From: an uncultured bacterium
GTDB lineage: Bacteria; Bacillota; Clostridia; Lachnospirales; Lachnospiraceae
NCBI GenBank assembly: GCA_947063875.1
Contig: CAMSTY010000003.1
Span: 1 to 64,000, forward strand
Length of the DNA: 64,000 nucleotides
Reading direction: 5' to 3'
Position 1 is the stretch's first letter. Every line of letters starts with the position of its first letter. The translations under genes were made by a program, and so were the position numbers. The notes beneath the pieces are model-generated. The model did no database searches. It saw only the letters and a list, made by a program, of their open reading frames with translations, and was not told the origin of the DNA. This document shows, piece by piece, positions 53,717 to 64,000 of this stretch.

Positions 53717-54140
53717 TATTGCTTGGAATGTTATGTCGCCAAAATTGAAACGGTTTTTGCATTTAATACGAAAGCCAATCCCTTTTCCCTTGGCAGATGA
53801 ACTATCATTTTGGGGAATCCCCTAAGCGCATAATCCAACGAATGTCCGAAAATTCAGCTTTTCCAACTGACCGCACTATAAAATCAATAAAAAATCAGGG
53901 AAATATTATGGAACAAAAGATGTTGAAAAGCAGGAACAATATCCTGCGATGTAGACATTTTCTCACATGAAAACCCGAAAGATATGATTGATGACATTCT
54001 GTTATTTATAGAAAAATGTATACCCACCTGCAAACGGTAAATATTAAACATCAAGAACCCCTACTCCCTTACCTCAGCAAAGACACTGTCATCAAACATA
54101 TAAGCATCCAAGCACCCAAACCAAGAGAGAAAGAGCACCC
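53717..54140. other. Intergenic region with a possible gene relic
   Basis: There is no complete gene here. On the plus strand about 53950-54042 reads DVDIFSHENPKDMIDDILLF, then IEKCIPTCKR and a stop, with the upstream part (from ATG 53910) in another frame. It looks like the end of a decayed gene, but I cannot name it. The region is AT-rich. Confidence 0.3.
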
Positions 54141-54234
54141 AAAAACAGGCCTTTGGTTGGCAGGGTTTGGCGGCTTTTGGAGGGACTTGCCCCGGAAACG
54201 GGAGCCAACCCCTGCCAACCCATGGCCTGTTTTT
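54141..54234 (-). repeat. Long-hairpin repeat element, copy 2
   Basis: Arms of 28 bases (54141-54168 and 54207-54234) pair with three mismatches. The core on the minus strand reads GGCTCCCGTTTCCGGGG and ends CCAAAAGCCGCC, as in copy 1 at 17093-17198. The outer arms differ between the two copies yet still pair within each. It lies 24 bases past the ilvE stop, the same relative position and orientation as copy 1. Confidence 0.75.
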
Positions 54235-54258
54235 CAACTCATCCCCGTTTTTTCCCCA

Positions 54259-55284
54259 CTACATAATCTTCCGAATCCACCCCTCAGGCGCCTCAGTAGT
54301 CCCCATCTGAATCCCTGTCAAGGTATCATACAGCTTTTGAGTGATCTCGCCCATCTTCTCCATACCGCTGGGGAAGCAAATCTCCTTCCCATGATCGACA
54401 ATCTTTCCTACCGGAGAAATCACGGCTGCCGTACCGCACAGGCCGCACTCGGCAAAATCAGCCAGCTCTGACAGCTTTACCGGCCTCTGGCTCACCTTAA
54501 GTCCCAGATAATGCTCCGCCACATACAGCAGAGAACGCCGGGTAATGGAAGGCAAAATGGAATCTGACTGGGGCGTCACCACCTCATGATCCTTTGTGAC
54601 AAATAAAAAATTGGCGCCGCCGGTTTCCTCCACATAGCTGCGGGTCGCAGAATCCGGGAACAGGTTCTCATCATAGCCTGCCGCATGCGCCAGCACGGAA
54701 GCGTGCAGGCTCATCGCATAGTTCAACCCTGCTTTCACATGGCCGGTGCCATGGGGCGCCGCCCGGTCAAAATCGCTGACGCAGAGGGTCAGCGGCTTTG
54801 CCCCGCCCTTGAAATACGGGCCAACCGGAGTCCCGAACAGGCGAAACTGATATTCCAGGGAAGGCTTCACGCCGATCACCGGTCCTGACGCAAACATATA
54901 AGGACGCAGGTAAAGCGTTGCCCCACTGCCATAAGGCGGCACCCAGGCGGCATTGGCGCGCACTACCTGATCCACTGCCTCCAGAAATCTCTCTTTCGGA
55001 AACGGCGGCATCTCCAGCCAGGCAGCGGAATCCATCATCCGCTCGGCATTCAAATCCGGCCGGAAGGTAACCACACTGCCGTCCGCCGTAGTATAAGCCT
55101 TCAATCCTTCAAAACACTCCTGACAATACTGCAGAATGCCTGCACATTCATTCAATACGATATTGGCGTCAGAAGTCAGTTCTCCCTCCCCCCACTCGCC
55201 ATCCTTATAATTCGCTACATAGCGTTTGTCCGTAGTCCGATAATTAAAGCCGATATTGCTCCAGTCCAGATTCTTCTTTTCCAT
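54259..55284 (-). CDS. ilvE: Branched-chain amino acid aminotransferase
   Basis: A 341-residue fold type IV PLP enzyme that makes leucine, isoleucine and valine from their keto acids. The PLP lysine is in GTGHVKAGLNYAMSLHA. Other hallmarks are YCQECFEGLKAY near residue 55, YLRPYMFASGPVIGV near 125 and EETGGANFLFV near 215. This matches the long type 2 BCAT. I place the start at ATG 55284 with GGAGG 8 bases upstream; the next in-frame start lies 14 codons earlier without a binding site. It stands alone between aspA and the repeat element. Confidence 0.94.
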   Translation of the reverse strand: MEKKNLDWSNIGFNYRTTDKRYVANYKDGEWGEGELTSDANIVLNECAGILQYCQECFEGLKAYTTADGSVVTFRPDLNAERMMDSAAWLEMPPFPKERFLEAVDQVVRANAAWVPPYGSGATLYLRPYMFASGPVIGVKPSLEYQFRLFGTPVGPYFKGGAKPLTLCVSDFDRAAPHGTGHVKAGLNYAMSLHASVLAHAAGYDENLFPDSATRSYVEETGGANFLFVTKDHEVVTPQSDSILPSITRRSLLYVAEHYLGLKVSQRPVKLSELADFAECGLCGTAAVISPVGKIVDHGKEICFPSGMEKMGEITQKLYDTLTGIQMGTTEAPEGWIRKIM

Positions 55285-55374
55285 AAAATTTGCCTCCATT
55301 CTAGTCAGTCCCTGATTCTTTGACACCCATTATAGTCTCATTATCCGACAAAATCAAGAACTGCTTGCAAATTT

Positions 55375-56808
55375 TTATCCTCTCAGCTTCGCCATCGGAT
55401 CTTTTCCCAGAATCCCCGGTTCCGTCATGGTATAGGGGTCCAGCAAGGTCTTCAGCTGTTCCACGTCCATCAACCCCTTTTCCAGAATCAGGTCCCGCAC
55501 AGAGCGGCCGGTGCGCAAAGCCTCCTTGGCCACCCGGGAAGCCGCCTCATATCCTACGTAAGGACAGATTGCCGTGATAATCCCAATGCTGCTCTCCACC
55601 ATTTTCCGGCAGTGTTCTTCGTTGGCAGTGATTCCCACAACACAGTTATCAATCAGGGTCTTCACCGCAAAAGTGAGTGTCTCAATCGACTGGAACAAGT
55701 TATAGAAAATAATCGGTTCAAAAGCATTCAGTTCCAGCTGGCCCGCCTCCGCCGCCATCGTAATTGTCACATCATTTCCAATAATATTAAATGCCACCTG
55801 ATTCACCACCTCCGGGATCACCGGATTAATCTTTCCCGGCATAATGGAAGAACCATTCTGCCGCGCCGGAAGATTGATCTCCCCGAAACCGGTACGCGGG
55901 CCGGAGGACATCAAACGCAGGTCATTGGACATTTTCGACAGATTAATCGCACAGTTTTTTACAATGCCGGACACACTTGCATAGCTGTCCAGATTCTGTG
56001 TGGCGTCAATCATGTCATAGGACTGCACCAGATCCTGTCCTGTCAGTGTGGACATATTTTTCACCACCCGTTTGAAATACTGTACATCGGCATTCAGTCC
56101 TGTCCCGATCGCAGTGCCGCCCAGATTCAAACTCTTGATCTCTTCCTTTGCATTGTCAAACCGCCGGATATCACGCCGGATCGCGGAAGCATAGGCATGG
56201 AATTCCTGTCCCAGACGAATCGGAACGGCATCCTGCAGCTGGGTCCTGCCCATTTTGATAACGGAATCAAATTCTTCCGACTTTTTCATCAGCGCCGCCT
56301 CCAGGCGATGCAGCTGTTCCTGGGCATTTGCAATCAGTTTCAGCACTGCCATCTTTCCGCAGGAGGGAAAAACGTCGTTCGTGGACTGACCGAAGTTGAC
56401 ATGATCATTGGGGTTTACAAGATGATAATCTCCTTTTTGGCCTCCCAGAATTTCGATGGCACGATTGGCGATCACCTCGTTGGCATTCATATTGAGGGAA
56501 GTGCCTGCTCCCCCCTGAATCGGATCGACAATAAACTGATCATGCCATTTGCCAGAGATCACTTCATCACAGGCCCGCACAATCGCATCTGCGATCTTCT
56601 TATCCAGTTCCCCCACTTCAAAATTTGTAATTGCAGCCGCCTTCTTGATCTGGGCCACACTGTTAATCATTTCCGGGTGCATCTTCAGGCCCGTTATATA
56701 AAAATTCTCATAAGCGCGAAGGGTTTGTATGCCATAATAGGCATCTGCCGGCACTTCCTTCTCCCCGATCGCATCCTGTTCAACCCGATATTTTTTCTCT
56801 TCGCTCAT
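55375..56808 (-). CDS. aspA: Aspartate ammonia-lyase
   Basis: A 477-residue fumarase/aspartase-superfamily enzyme that converts aspartate to fumarate and ammonia. The superfamily signature GSSIMPGKINPVIPE (flexible SS loop) is at about residue 323. Aspartase-type features include GAGTSLNMNANEVIANRA, NFGQSTNDVFPS and GRTQLQDAVPIRLGQEF. Length and conserved ends are normal. GGAGGAG lies upstream of the ATG. A LysR regulator gene starts 104 bases away in the opposite direction and probably controls it. Confidence 0.94.
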   Translation of the reverse strand: MSEEKKYRVEQDAIGEKEVPADAYYGIQTLRAYENFYITGLKMHPEMINSVAQIKKAAAITNFEVGELDKKIADAIVRACDEVISGKWHDQFIVDPIQGGAGTSLNMNANEVIANRAIEILGGQKGDYHLVNPNDHVNFGQSTNDVFPSCGKMAVLKLIANAQEQLHRLEAALMKKSEEFDSVIKMGRTQLQDAVPIRLGQEFHAYASAIRRDIRRFDNAKEEIKSLNLGGTAIGTGLNADVQYFKRVVKNMSTLTGQDLVQSYDMIDATQNLDSYASVSGIVKNCAINLSKMSNDLRLMSSGPRTGFGEINLPARQNGSSIMPGKINPVIPEVVNQVAFNIIGNDVTITMAAEAGQLELNAFEPIIFYNLFQSIETLTFAVKTLIDNCVVGITANEEHCRKMVESSIGIITAICPYVGYEAASRVAKEALRTGRSVRDLILEKGLMDVEQLKTLLDPYTMTEPGILGKDPMAKLRG

Positions 56809-56912
56809 GGTAGTTCTCCTCCTCTTGACTTCAGTATAATTCTGAATTACAATATTTTCAAATACTTATCAATCCATACTTTTCATAGATATTTGCCTAT
56901 AGGAGGAAACCC

Positions 56913-57842
56913 ATGTTTCAGGGAATGCACTACATATATGAGGTATACAAGGAGATGAGTTTTTCCAAAGCCGCAAAAAATCTCTACATCAGCCAGCCTT
57001 CCTTAAGCGCCGCGGTCAAAAAAGTGGAGCAGAGAATCGGTTTTCCCATTTTTGACCGCAGTTCCACGCCGATCCGCCTGACCGATCTGGGAAAAGAATA
57101 TATCCGTTCCATCGAGATCATTCTGGATGTGGAAAATGGGTTTCAAAATTATGTGCAGGATATGCAGAACATGCAAAGCGGTTCGATTGCCATTGGCGGT
57201 ACCAATCTGTTTGCTTCCTATGTTCTTCCGCCGCTTCTGTCCCGCTTCAGCGAACAATATCCCCACATTCATGTCGACCTTATCGAGGCGAACACTACGG
57301 AACTGACAGAAAAACTCTTTTCCGGTGCCCTCGATCTGCTGATCGACAACCAGACAATGGACTCTTCCGTCTATGGAAAACGTTTTTTCTGTGAGGAACA
57401 CCTGCTGCTGACTGTCCCGGCCCATTTTTCATCCAACGAAACAATCAAAAACTATGCGCTGACCGCCTCTGATATCCGCAAAAGCCGGCATTTGAACTCC
57501 CGTATCCCTCCGATTCCGCTGGATTTTTTTCAAAACGACCCTTTTTTGCTGCTGAAATCCGGCAATGATACCCGTACGCGGGCAGATAAGATCTGCCGCA
57601 ATGCCCTTTTCACCCCCAAAATCAAGCTGGAGCCAGAACAGCAGATCACTGCCTACAACCTTTCCCGCTACGGCATGGGCATTTCCTTCTGCGGGGATAC
57701 TTTGATCTGCCATGTCCCGGAAGACCAAAACCTTATCTATTATAAACTGGATAACCGGGACGCTGTCCGGGATGTCAATTTCTACTATAAAAGGAATCGT
57801 TATCTGACCAACATTACTCATGAATTTTTGAATCTCATATAG
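56913..57842 (+). CDS. LysR-family regulator divergent from aspA
   Basis: A 309-residue regulator with an N-terminal helix-turn-helix (SFSKAAKNLYISQPSLSAAVKK, quoted in part: SKAAKNLYISQPSLSAAV) and PIFDRSSTPIRLTDLG. The C-terminal periplasmic-binding-like effector domain spans about 90-300. AGGAGG sits 7 bases before the ATG. LysR genes usually regulate the divergently transcribed neighbour, here aspA, and themselves. The effector is unknown, though aspartate or fumarate are natural guesses. Confidence 0.9.
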   Translation: MFQGMHYIYEVYKEMSFSKAAKNLYISQPSLSAAVKKVEQRIGFPIFDRSSTPIRLTDLGKEYIRSIEIILDVENGFQNYVQDMQNMQSGSIAIGGTNLFASYVLPPLLSRFSEQYPHIHVDLIEANTTELTEKLFSGALDLLIDNQTMDSSVYGKRFFCEEHLLLTVPAHFSSNETIKNYALTASDIRKSRHLNSRIPPIPLDFFQNDPFLLLKSGNDTRTRADKICRNALFTPKIKLEPEQQITAYNLSRYGMGISFCGDTLICHVPEDQNLIYYKLDNRDAVRDVNFYYKRNRYLTNITHEFLNLI

Positions 57843-57882
57843 ATAAAAGACTATAAGATCTATAGACCATAACTCATCCGAC

Positions 57883-57914
57883 GCGGGGAAATCATCACCT
57901 GCATATTTCCCCGC
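57883..57914. terminator. Hairpin between convergent LysR and smpB genes
   Basis: GCGGGGAAAT (57883-57892) pairs perfectly with ATTTCCCCGC (57905-57914). It sits between two convergent genes and could stop both transcripts, although neither side has a T run. Confidence 0.5.
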
Positions 57915-57935
57915 ATCCAAAAATCTTTGCCAAAG

Positions 57936-58397
57936 CTACCTCAGTTTCTCCTTGTAATCCCGTTCCACCTCCCGGCGCTGATCCTTTTTGGCAATATCGG
58001 CACGCTTGTCATAAAGCTTCTTGCCTCGCGCCAGGCCAATCTCCACCTTCACCAGGCTTCCCTTAAAATATACCTGCAGCGGCACCAACGCCAGTCCCTT
58101 TTCACGGATTCTGCCCTCCAGTTTGTTGATTTCTGAGCGATGCATCAGAAGCTTTTTCGCCCGCAGCGGGTCCTTGTTAAAAATATTCCCCTTCTCGTAG
58201 GGGTTGACATGCATGCCGAAGACATATACCTCCCCCTTTTCGATCCGCACAAACGCTTCCTTGATGCTGCATTTACCCGCCCGGATCGACTTAACCTCGG
58301 TTCCAAACAACTCAATGCCGCATTCAAATTTCTCATCGATGAAATAATCATGATACGCCTTTTTGTTATTGGCGATCAGCTTAATGCTGTCCTTCAA
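57936..58397 (-). CDS. smpB: SsrA-binding protein SmpB
   Basis: A 153-residue protein that carries tmRNA to stalled ribosomes. Typical strings are [38 protein letters not shown] and HVNPYEKGN. The C-terminal basic tail ([17 protein letters not shown]) is intact. It appears to start at TTG 58397, with GGAGGG 10 bases upstream, and overlaps the rnr stop by 17 bases. The tmRNA gene itself is not in the window. Confidence 0.95.
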   Translation of the reverse strand: MKDSIKLIANNKKAYHDYFIDEKFECGIELFGTEVKSIRAGKCSIKEAFVRIEKGEVYVFGMHVNPYEKGNIFNKDPLRAKKLLMHRSEINKLEGRIREKGLALVPLQVYFKGSLVKVEIGLARGKKLYDKRADIAKKDQRREVERDYKEKLR

Positions 58398-60576
58398 AGT
58401 TCTCTTTCCCTCCCTGCCGGGTCTTTCCCGTTCCTTCTGCTGTCACAAAATCAATGGTCCTGTTCACACGGTCAGTACCTGACACCAAAACCTGCAGCTT
58501 CTGGCCCAGGCGATAGGTTTTCCCGCTTGTCTCGCCACGCAGTTCCATCTGTCCTTCATCGAATACATAAAAATCTCCCTGCAAATCGTTGACAGAAACC
58601 ATCCCTTCTACCGTGTTGGGCAGCTCCACATAAAATCCTCGGTTCGTGACGCCGGAAATCACCCCTTCAAATACCTGACCGACCCGCTTTTCCATGTACT
58701 CACATTTCTTGAGTTTCACAGTTTCGCGTTCCGCCTCTTCCGCCCGCCGTTCCGTGGCCGAACATTGTGTCGCGACCCCGACCATGATCTTATGATAATG
58801 GGCAATCCGTTCCTCTGTCAATCCTCCATGAAGATTTTCTTTGATAATCCGGTGAATCTGCAGATCCGGATAGCGCCGGATCGGGGAAGTAAAATGGGTA
58901 TAATATCTTGCCGCCAGGCCAAAATGCCCCTGGCACACCGGACTATACTTTGCCTGCTTCATCGAGCGCAGCGTCAAACGGCTGATCAGCGCCTCCTCCT
59001 CACTTCCGTCAATTTTGGCCAGCAGCTTTTGCAGTTCTTTCGGATGGATCTCTCCGTTCTGAAAATGAATCGCATATCCGAAATTGCGGATAAACATCCC
59101 CAGACGCTTCATCTTCTCCGGATCAGGATTATCATGCGTCCGGTACAAAAACGGCAGCTCCTGCCAGAAGTAATCTTCTGCAATCGTCTCGTTTGCCATC
59201 AGCATGAAATCTTCAATAATCTTGGTCGCAGCATTGCGGTCATAAGGCTTTACTTCCAGAGGAACCCCTTCCTCATTCAGAACAATCTTGGTCTCCGGAA
59301 AATCAAAATCGATAGAACCTCGTGTCTTTCGCTTTTCCCTGAGAATGTCTGCCAATTCCTTCATCCGGTCAAACATCTCCACAAAATCGGCATATTCTTC
59401 CATCATAGCAGGGTCACGATCCGTAATCATTGCATTGACTGCCGTATAAGTCATTCGCCGGTCCACCCGGATCACAGTCTCTGCAATCTCATGTCCGATC
59501 ACCCTTCCCTGAGAATCGATATCCATAATACAGCTTAACGCAAGACGGTCTGTCCCCGCATTCAGAGAGCAGATCCCATTGGAAAGCCTGTGCGGCAGCA
59601 TCGGAATCACCCGATCCACCAGATATACGCTGGTTCCCCGCCTGTATGCCTCCTCATCCAAAGGACTTCCTTCTGTTACATAATGTGTGACATCGGCAAT
59701 GTGGACTCCCAGACGGTATCCGAATTCTTCACGGCTAACCGTGATGGCATCATCCAGGTCCTTGGCATCCTCACCGTCGATTGTCACCGTCTGCCATTGC
59801 CTCAGATCCTTCCTGCCGCACAGTTCCTCCTCTGCCACCTTATCTTCCGTCTGCGCCGCCTGCTTCATCGCCGCATCCGGAAATGCCTCCGGCAGATCGT
59901 AGGCCCGGACCAACGACAGAATATCCACCCCCGGGTCGTTCGCATGTCCCAGAATCTCCGTTACCACTCCCTCCGGACTTTTGCCGCCGGCATTATCGGC
60001 TCCCTTTCCCATGGCTCCGTAATCCGTTATCCGAACCACCACTTTATGTCCTGTCACCGCTCCCAAATCCTTGCCCTGGGGGATAAAAATATCCTGGCCC
60101 AGCTTTCGGTTATCCGGCATCACAAAACCGTAATTCTGGCTCTTCTGATAATAGCCTACCACCGTCTGATTGGCTCGTTCCAGAACCCGCAGCACCGCGC
60201 CCTCGGCCCTCTTTCCCTGCTGCTGCGGCTCTGCGCTCACCTGTACGCGGTCTCCATGCATGGCGCTGCCGGACTTATCCGCCGGGATAAAAATATCCTG
60301 CTGCCGCCCTTCCACCGTCACAAACCCAAAACCCCTGGCAGTCCCTGAAAATATCCCCGTCAGCACGGAAGCCTCCGGAATGCTGTATTTTCCCCGCTTC
60401 GACAAAGACAGCTTTCCCTCCGCAACCAACACCGCCAGAATCTCTTCCAGTTCCTCCCGCCGCTCCTTGGGCACTTGCAGCAATATCGCCAGTTCTTTTA
60501 GTTTCATCGGCACATACGACGGGTCTTTGATAACAGCAAGCAGCTGTTCCTTCCGCTCTCTCATCAGGTTCTCCAC
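58381..60576 (-). CDS. rnr: Ribonuclease R
   Basis: A 3'-5' exoribonuclease of about 731 residues. N-terminal winged-helix and cold-shock domains are followed by the RNB catalytic domain: [20 protein letters not shown] holds the four metal-binding aspartates, and [16 protein letters not shown] and [18 protein letters not shown] follow. The C-terminal S1 domain is at [18 protein letters not shown]. The start is GTG 60576, with GGGGGG upstream; ATG 60561 is the alternative. It overlaps smpB, and RNase R and SmpB act together in trans-translation. Confidence 0.94.
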   Translation of the reverse strand: MENLMRERKEQLLAVIKDPSYVPMKLKELAILLQVPKERREELEEILAVLVAEGKLSLSKRGKYSIPEASVLTGIFSGTARGFGFVTVEGRQQDIFIPADKSGSAMHGDRVQVSAEPQQQGKRAEGAVLRVLERANQTVVGYYQKSQNYGFVMPDNRKLGQDIFIPQGKDLGAVTGHKVVVRITDYGAMGKGADNAGGKSPEGVVTEILGHANDPGVDILSLVRAYDLPEAFPDAAMKQAAQTEDKVAEEELCGRKDLRQWQTVTIDGEDAKDLDDAITVSREEFGYRLGVHIADVTHYVTEGSPLDEEAYRRGTSVYLVDRVIPMLPHRLSNGICSLNAGTDRLALSCIMDIDSQGRVIGHEIAETVIRVDRRMTYTAVNAMITDRDPAMMEEYADFVEMFDRMKELADILREKRKTRGSIDFDFPETKIVLNEEGVPLEVKPYDRNAATKIIEDFMLMANETIAEDYFWQELPFLYRTHDNPDPEKMKRLGMFIRNFGYAIHFQNGEIHPKELQKLLAKIDGSEEEALISRLTLRSMKQAKYSPVCQGHFGLAARYYTHFTSPIRRYPDLQIHRIIKENLHGGLTEERIAHYHKIMVGVATQCSATERRAEEAERETVKLKKCEYMEKRVGQVFEGVISGVTNRGFYVELPNTVEGMVSVNDLQGDFYVFDEGQMELRGETSGKTYRLGQKLQVLVSGTDRVNRTIDFVTAEGTGKTRQGGKENFEGQH

Positions 60577-60612
60577 AATATCCCCCCTTCTCTCCTGCAG
60601 ATCCAAAAACAG

Positions 60613-60638
60613 AAAAAGCACCCTTTCATCAAGAGTGC
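60613..60638 (-). terminator. Terminator-like hairpin between secG and rnr
   Basis: On the minus strand GCACTCTT, a short loop and AAGGGTGC (with one mismatch) are followed by TTTTTCTG. It lies about 60 bases past secG, so rnr-smpB may have partly separate expression. Confidence 0.55.
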
Positions 60639-60700
60639 CTCATCCTACCGTAACAGAAAAACCTGCGTTCCTTTGGCCTTGCCATCATCCTGAACAGGCT

Positions 60701-60928
60701 TCAAAGCATATTCAATGCCAATGCCAATACCATAAACAAAACTGCAGCCGCTTTCGTGAACTTTTCCAGGGTCCCTTCCATGGAACGCCCTTTATTCTTG
60801 CCCCAGTAGCTGTCAGCCATACCGCTGATAGAACCAAGACCTGCGGATTTCCCTTCCTGAAGTAAGATAATCACAATCAATGCCAGGCAAATAAGCGCGA
60901 AAATTACCGACAGAATCACTTTCAGCAT
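60701..60928 (-). CDS. secG: Preprotein translocase subunit SecG
   Basis: A small protein of about 75 residues with two membrane helices (VILSVIFALICLALIVIILL and AAAVLFMVLALALNML) joined by the conserved QEGKSAGLGSISG loop. It is part of the SecYEG channel. I start at ATG 60928 because AGGAGG is 9 bases upstream; the ATG at 60934 is only 3 bases from that site. The order secG-rnr-smpB is conserved in many Firmicutes. Confidence 0.93.
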   Translation of the reverse strand: MLKVILSVIFALICLALIVIILLQEGKSAGLGSISGMADSYWGKNKGRSMEGTLEKFTKAAAVLFMVLALALNML

Positions 60929-61027
60929 ATCCATGCACCTCCTAATCGTCAAACAAGAACAGTTTAGCATAGATTTGTATAAATGACAAGCGTTTTTTCC
61001 AGGGCATTGGCGCCAAAAGGCCTGCTG

Positions 61028-62320
<1,293 letters not shown>

Positions 62321-62367
62321 TCAATGTGATATAAGGATGACCGCTTTTGTGATATTCTATTCACGTT

Positions 62368-63359
62368 TTACAGGCAGGATAGAAACTGCTGAATATTATC
62401 CACTCTTGCCGCCAGCTTCAGCCACTTTTGCAGGACTTCAATATTTTCTTCTTTACGAATTTTCATGGAAAGTTCTGCCGGAATGCTTCCCAAATCCCCC
62501 AGCAACTCCAGAATACTCTCTGCTCTTCCTTCTGCTCTTCCTTCTTGCCTTCCGTCTTCGATCAAATCATCAATTGCTTTACACACGTCGCCCTCCCATT
62601 CATCACTCTCGTCCATTAATCTCTGCAGCCTCTTCTGTTCGCCCAAAAGCACCAATGCTGCCATCTGCTCTACATGATCCATCTTCCGGATCGCTTCCCG
62701 GTTGGCCTTCATGTACTCATACAATTTTTCTTATCTGTATTGTATTTTATCATACTGAAAATGTGCTGTAAACAAGATTTAAACACCTGCATATCCTCAA
62801 TTTGGCTGACATCCACCACATGAATCCGATATTCCGGCAGATACCTTTCCAGAATCTTCAACGATTCATCCTGCCTGTCAATAGCAAACATTTCCTGCAG
62901 GCTTTTGCTTCCATCCCATTCTGTCCCGCAATATAGCACGGTTGTAATCACAGGTAAGATTCTGTCCCCCTTTTGAATTCCCGAAAGAAATTCATCCTCC
63001 CTCAATTCTTCTCCGGATTCCTTATGCTTTTTTTCCAGATCCTGAACCTGTTTTACATACTCCAGCGCATCCTGAAGCATAACTCTTACCGGCATGGCAT
63101 AATGTACTCTTGACTGGGTTTCGTTAGTCCAAATCAGAGAATATGTTCCCATATCTGCCCTCATACGGATGTCCGCATCTCGTTCCAGAGCACGTCTGAC
63201 ACCATTCTCCTCATAGATCACTCCATTATGGCAGGACTGGCTTTCCAGCATATCCGCTCTCAGGACCTGGCTGCCGCCATAGACGGTCCCATTGATAAAA
63301 TCCGCAAAATTCTCCTTTCTCTCCAGCATCTGATTCACAATTAAATTTTTCTTTCCCAA
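62368..63359 (-). pseudogene. Rpn-family PD-(D/E)XK nuclease/transposase gene, frameshifted
   Basis: The first part (63359 to about 62728) encodes residues typical of Rpn recombination-promoting nuclease/putative transposase proteins, including DADIRMRADMGTYSLIWTNE, QSRVHYAMPVRVMLQDALEY and ITTVLYCGTEWDGSKSLQEM. The second part (62724-62368) carries the usual tail: KANREAIRKMDHVEQMAAL and then DLIEDGRQEGRAEGRAESI. The two parts are one base out of phase at the run GATAAGAAAAATTG near 62728, so translation stops early at 62709. The start is TTG 63359 with GGAGGAG upstream. A recent mutation, slippage in the A run, or a sequencing error could each explain it. Confidence 0.75.
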
Positions 63360-63510
63360 ACCTTCTCCTCCTCTCCCTCTTTAGGCGCAATTCAGGTACA
63401 ACTCCTTCCATTTTCTTACGCTTATGCTGCTTGTCTCTTCTATAGTACCGGGGAATCCATGACCGAACTGGTCCGAAAGTGAATGCTGCTTTCCTTTGAA
63501 GTATTTACAC

Positions 63511-63585
63511 GATACCATGAGGATTGCGGGAGCACAAAGTGCGGAGCAATCCGGTATCAGAGGGGTCAAAAGACCTTTTGACCCC
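63511..63585. repeat. Structured intergenic element, two adjacent hairpins
   Basis: Hairpin 1 (63511-63558) has nested stems GATACC/GGTATC, GGATTGC/GCAATCC and GCAC/GTGC. Hairpin 2 (63562-63585) is a perfect GGGGTCAAAA/TTTTGACCCC stem with a 4-base loop. The segment sits between pheT and the Rpn gene. A 70-codon frame on the minus strand across it (63381-63593) is probably only a reflection of the structure. It may be a repeat or an RNA element. Confidence 0.5.
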
Positions 63586-63629
63586 AACATCATACCATTA
63601 AGTTTTCAATAAATCAATTAGGTTTTGAC

Positions 63630-63659
63630 AAAAAAAGCCGCCGTATCAAATACGGCAGC
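63630..63659 (-). terminator. Terminator after pheT
   Basis: On the minus strand GCTGCCGTAT (63659-63650) pairs with ATACGGCGGC (63646-63637) with one G-T pair and a 3-base loop, followed by seven T residues. It lies 15 bases past the pheT stop. Confidence 0.9.
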
Positions 63660-63673
63660 CTCTCTTTTCCCAT

Positions 63674-64000
63674 TTAAGCCCGCAACTCAATCCCCATTCC
63701 CTGCAATCCATTGAGAATCTTCTTCATAATGGCATTTACCTCATCGTCGGTCAAGGTATGATCCTTGGCCCGAAAGGTGATGGAATATGCCACCGACTTG
63801 TAACCTGACAGAATCTGGGAACCCTCGTAAATATCAAACAGCTGATAGCTTTCCAGCATTTTGCCTCCCCGCTGGGTCAGAATATCCTCGATCTGTCCCA
63901 CCAGAATCTCCTTGGGCGCCACCATGCTGATGTCCCGGGTTACCGCCGGATACTTGGCAATACCCGTGTACTTTCTGTCGAAATCGGCAAAGGGAATGAC
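63674..64000 (-). CDS. pheT: Phenylalanyl-tRNA synthetase beta subunit, C-terminal part
   Basis: The last ~108 residues of PheT, running off the window edge. The frame is open to 64000 and reads FADFDRKYTGIAKYPAVTRD, ISMVAPKEILVGQIEDIL, then LFDIYEGSQILSGYKSVAYS and ITFRAKDHTLTDDEVNAIM. This is the ferredoxin-fold anticodon-binding (FDX-ACB) domain that grips tRNA-Phe. The ending GLQGMGIELRA is the usual PheT terminus. A strong terminator follows. Confidence 0.93.
   Translation of the reverse strand, partial: VIPFADFDRKYTGIAKYPAVTRDISMVAPKEILVGQIEDILTQRGGKMLESYQLFDIYEGSQILSGYKSVAYSITFRAKDHTLTDDEVNAIMKKILNGLQGMGIELRA

Noticed and set aside
55612..56958. A 448-codon plus-strand frame opposite aspA
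   Set aside because: It is antisense to aspartase and runs into the LysR start in another frame. Composition shadow.
63381..63593. A 70-codon minus-strand frame downstream of pheT
   Set aside because: It spans two strong hairpins, has no ribosome binding site and no domain. It is more likely a structured repeat than a gene.

Overview
The window looks like a chromosomal segment of a Clostridia-class Bacillota, most probably a gut Lachnospiraceae (genus not determinable from the sequence alone). The evidence is Gram-positive style lipoprotein and LtaS-type genes, strong AGGAGG ribosome binding sites, an infC-rpmI-rplT operon with an attenuated leader and an AUU start, the secG-rnr-smpB cluster, a purEMND operon, and the style of the transporter and glycosidase genes. 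Nearly every gene is on the minus strand. Only two regulators (34667-35326 and 56913-57842) are on the plus strand. No tRNA, rRNA or CRISPR array was seen.

Region 1 (1-5330) is a visibly AT-rich accessory patch. It begins with a tight three-gene operon (radical SAM protein, MazG-type nucleotide pyrophosphohydrolase, phosphoribosyltransferase-like protein) that has its own promoter and terminator. I do not recognise it as a described system, and it is the main candidate for a new one. Beside it lies a graveyard of broken genes: a truncated, frameshifted phosphonopyruvate decarboxylase, a broken family 2 glycosyltransferase, Rossmann-type fragments, the tail of a LicD protein, the head of a probable TnpB, and a dinJ-yafQ toxin-antitoxin relic. 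It reads as a decayed surface-glycan decoration locus eroded by mobile elements.

Region 2 (5334-16900) has an LtaS-like membrane sulfatase with an odd repeat-rich N-terminus, a complete five-gene oligopeptide/dipeptide ABC importer whose binding-protein gene is followed by its own terminator, an ABC-F ATPase, and infC-rpmI-rplT with its leader. Region 3 (17216-27860) is a glycan-use cluster: a carbohydrate ABC importer (binding protein and two permeases) followed by GH38 alpha-mannosidase, GH13 oligo-1,6-glucosidase and GH36 alpha-galactosidase. Region 4 (28081-38195) joins a Cys/Met-metabolism PLP enzyme and a FadR-type regulator to a catabolic cluster. That cluster has a TRAP transporter, an isochorismatase-like hydrolase, a second GntR/FCD regulator, a class II aldolase, a UPF0261/Tm-1-like protein and a metallo-beta-lactamase-fold hydrolase. 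Three of its promoters carry the same operator-like motif.

Region 5 (38385-47372) holds three large uncharacterised genes: a 1740-residue DUF4132-type protein, a 169-residue partner and a 1030-residue membrane protein. Region 6 (47613-64000) is mostly core: a MATE exporter, a ZIP metal transporter, purE-purM-purN-purD, ilvE, aspA with a divergent LysR regulator, smpB, rnr, secG, eno, a frameshifted Rpn-family nuclease gene, and the 3' end of pheT running off the window.

Two families of non-coding repeats also occur. One is a long hairpin with a conserved core and differing outer arms (17093-17198, 54141-54234 and a half copy at 53675-53716). The other is a palindrome sharing the CCGGCAAAACG arm (35409-35445 and a decayed relative at 11552-11588).
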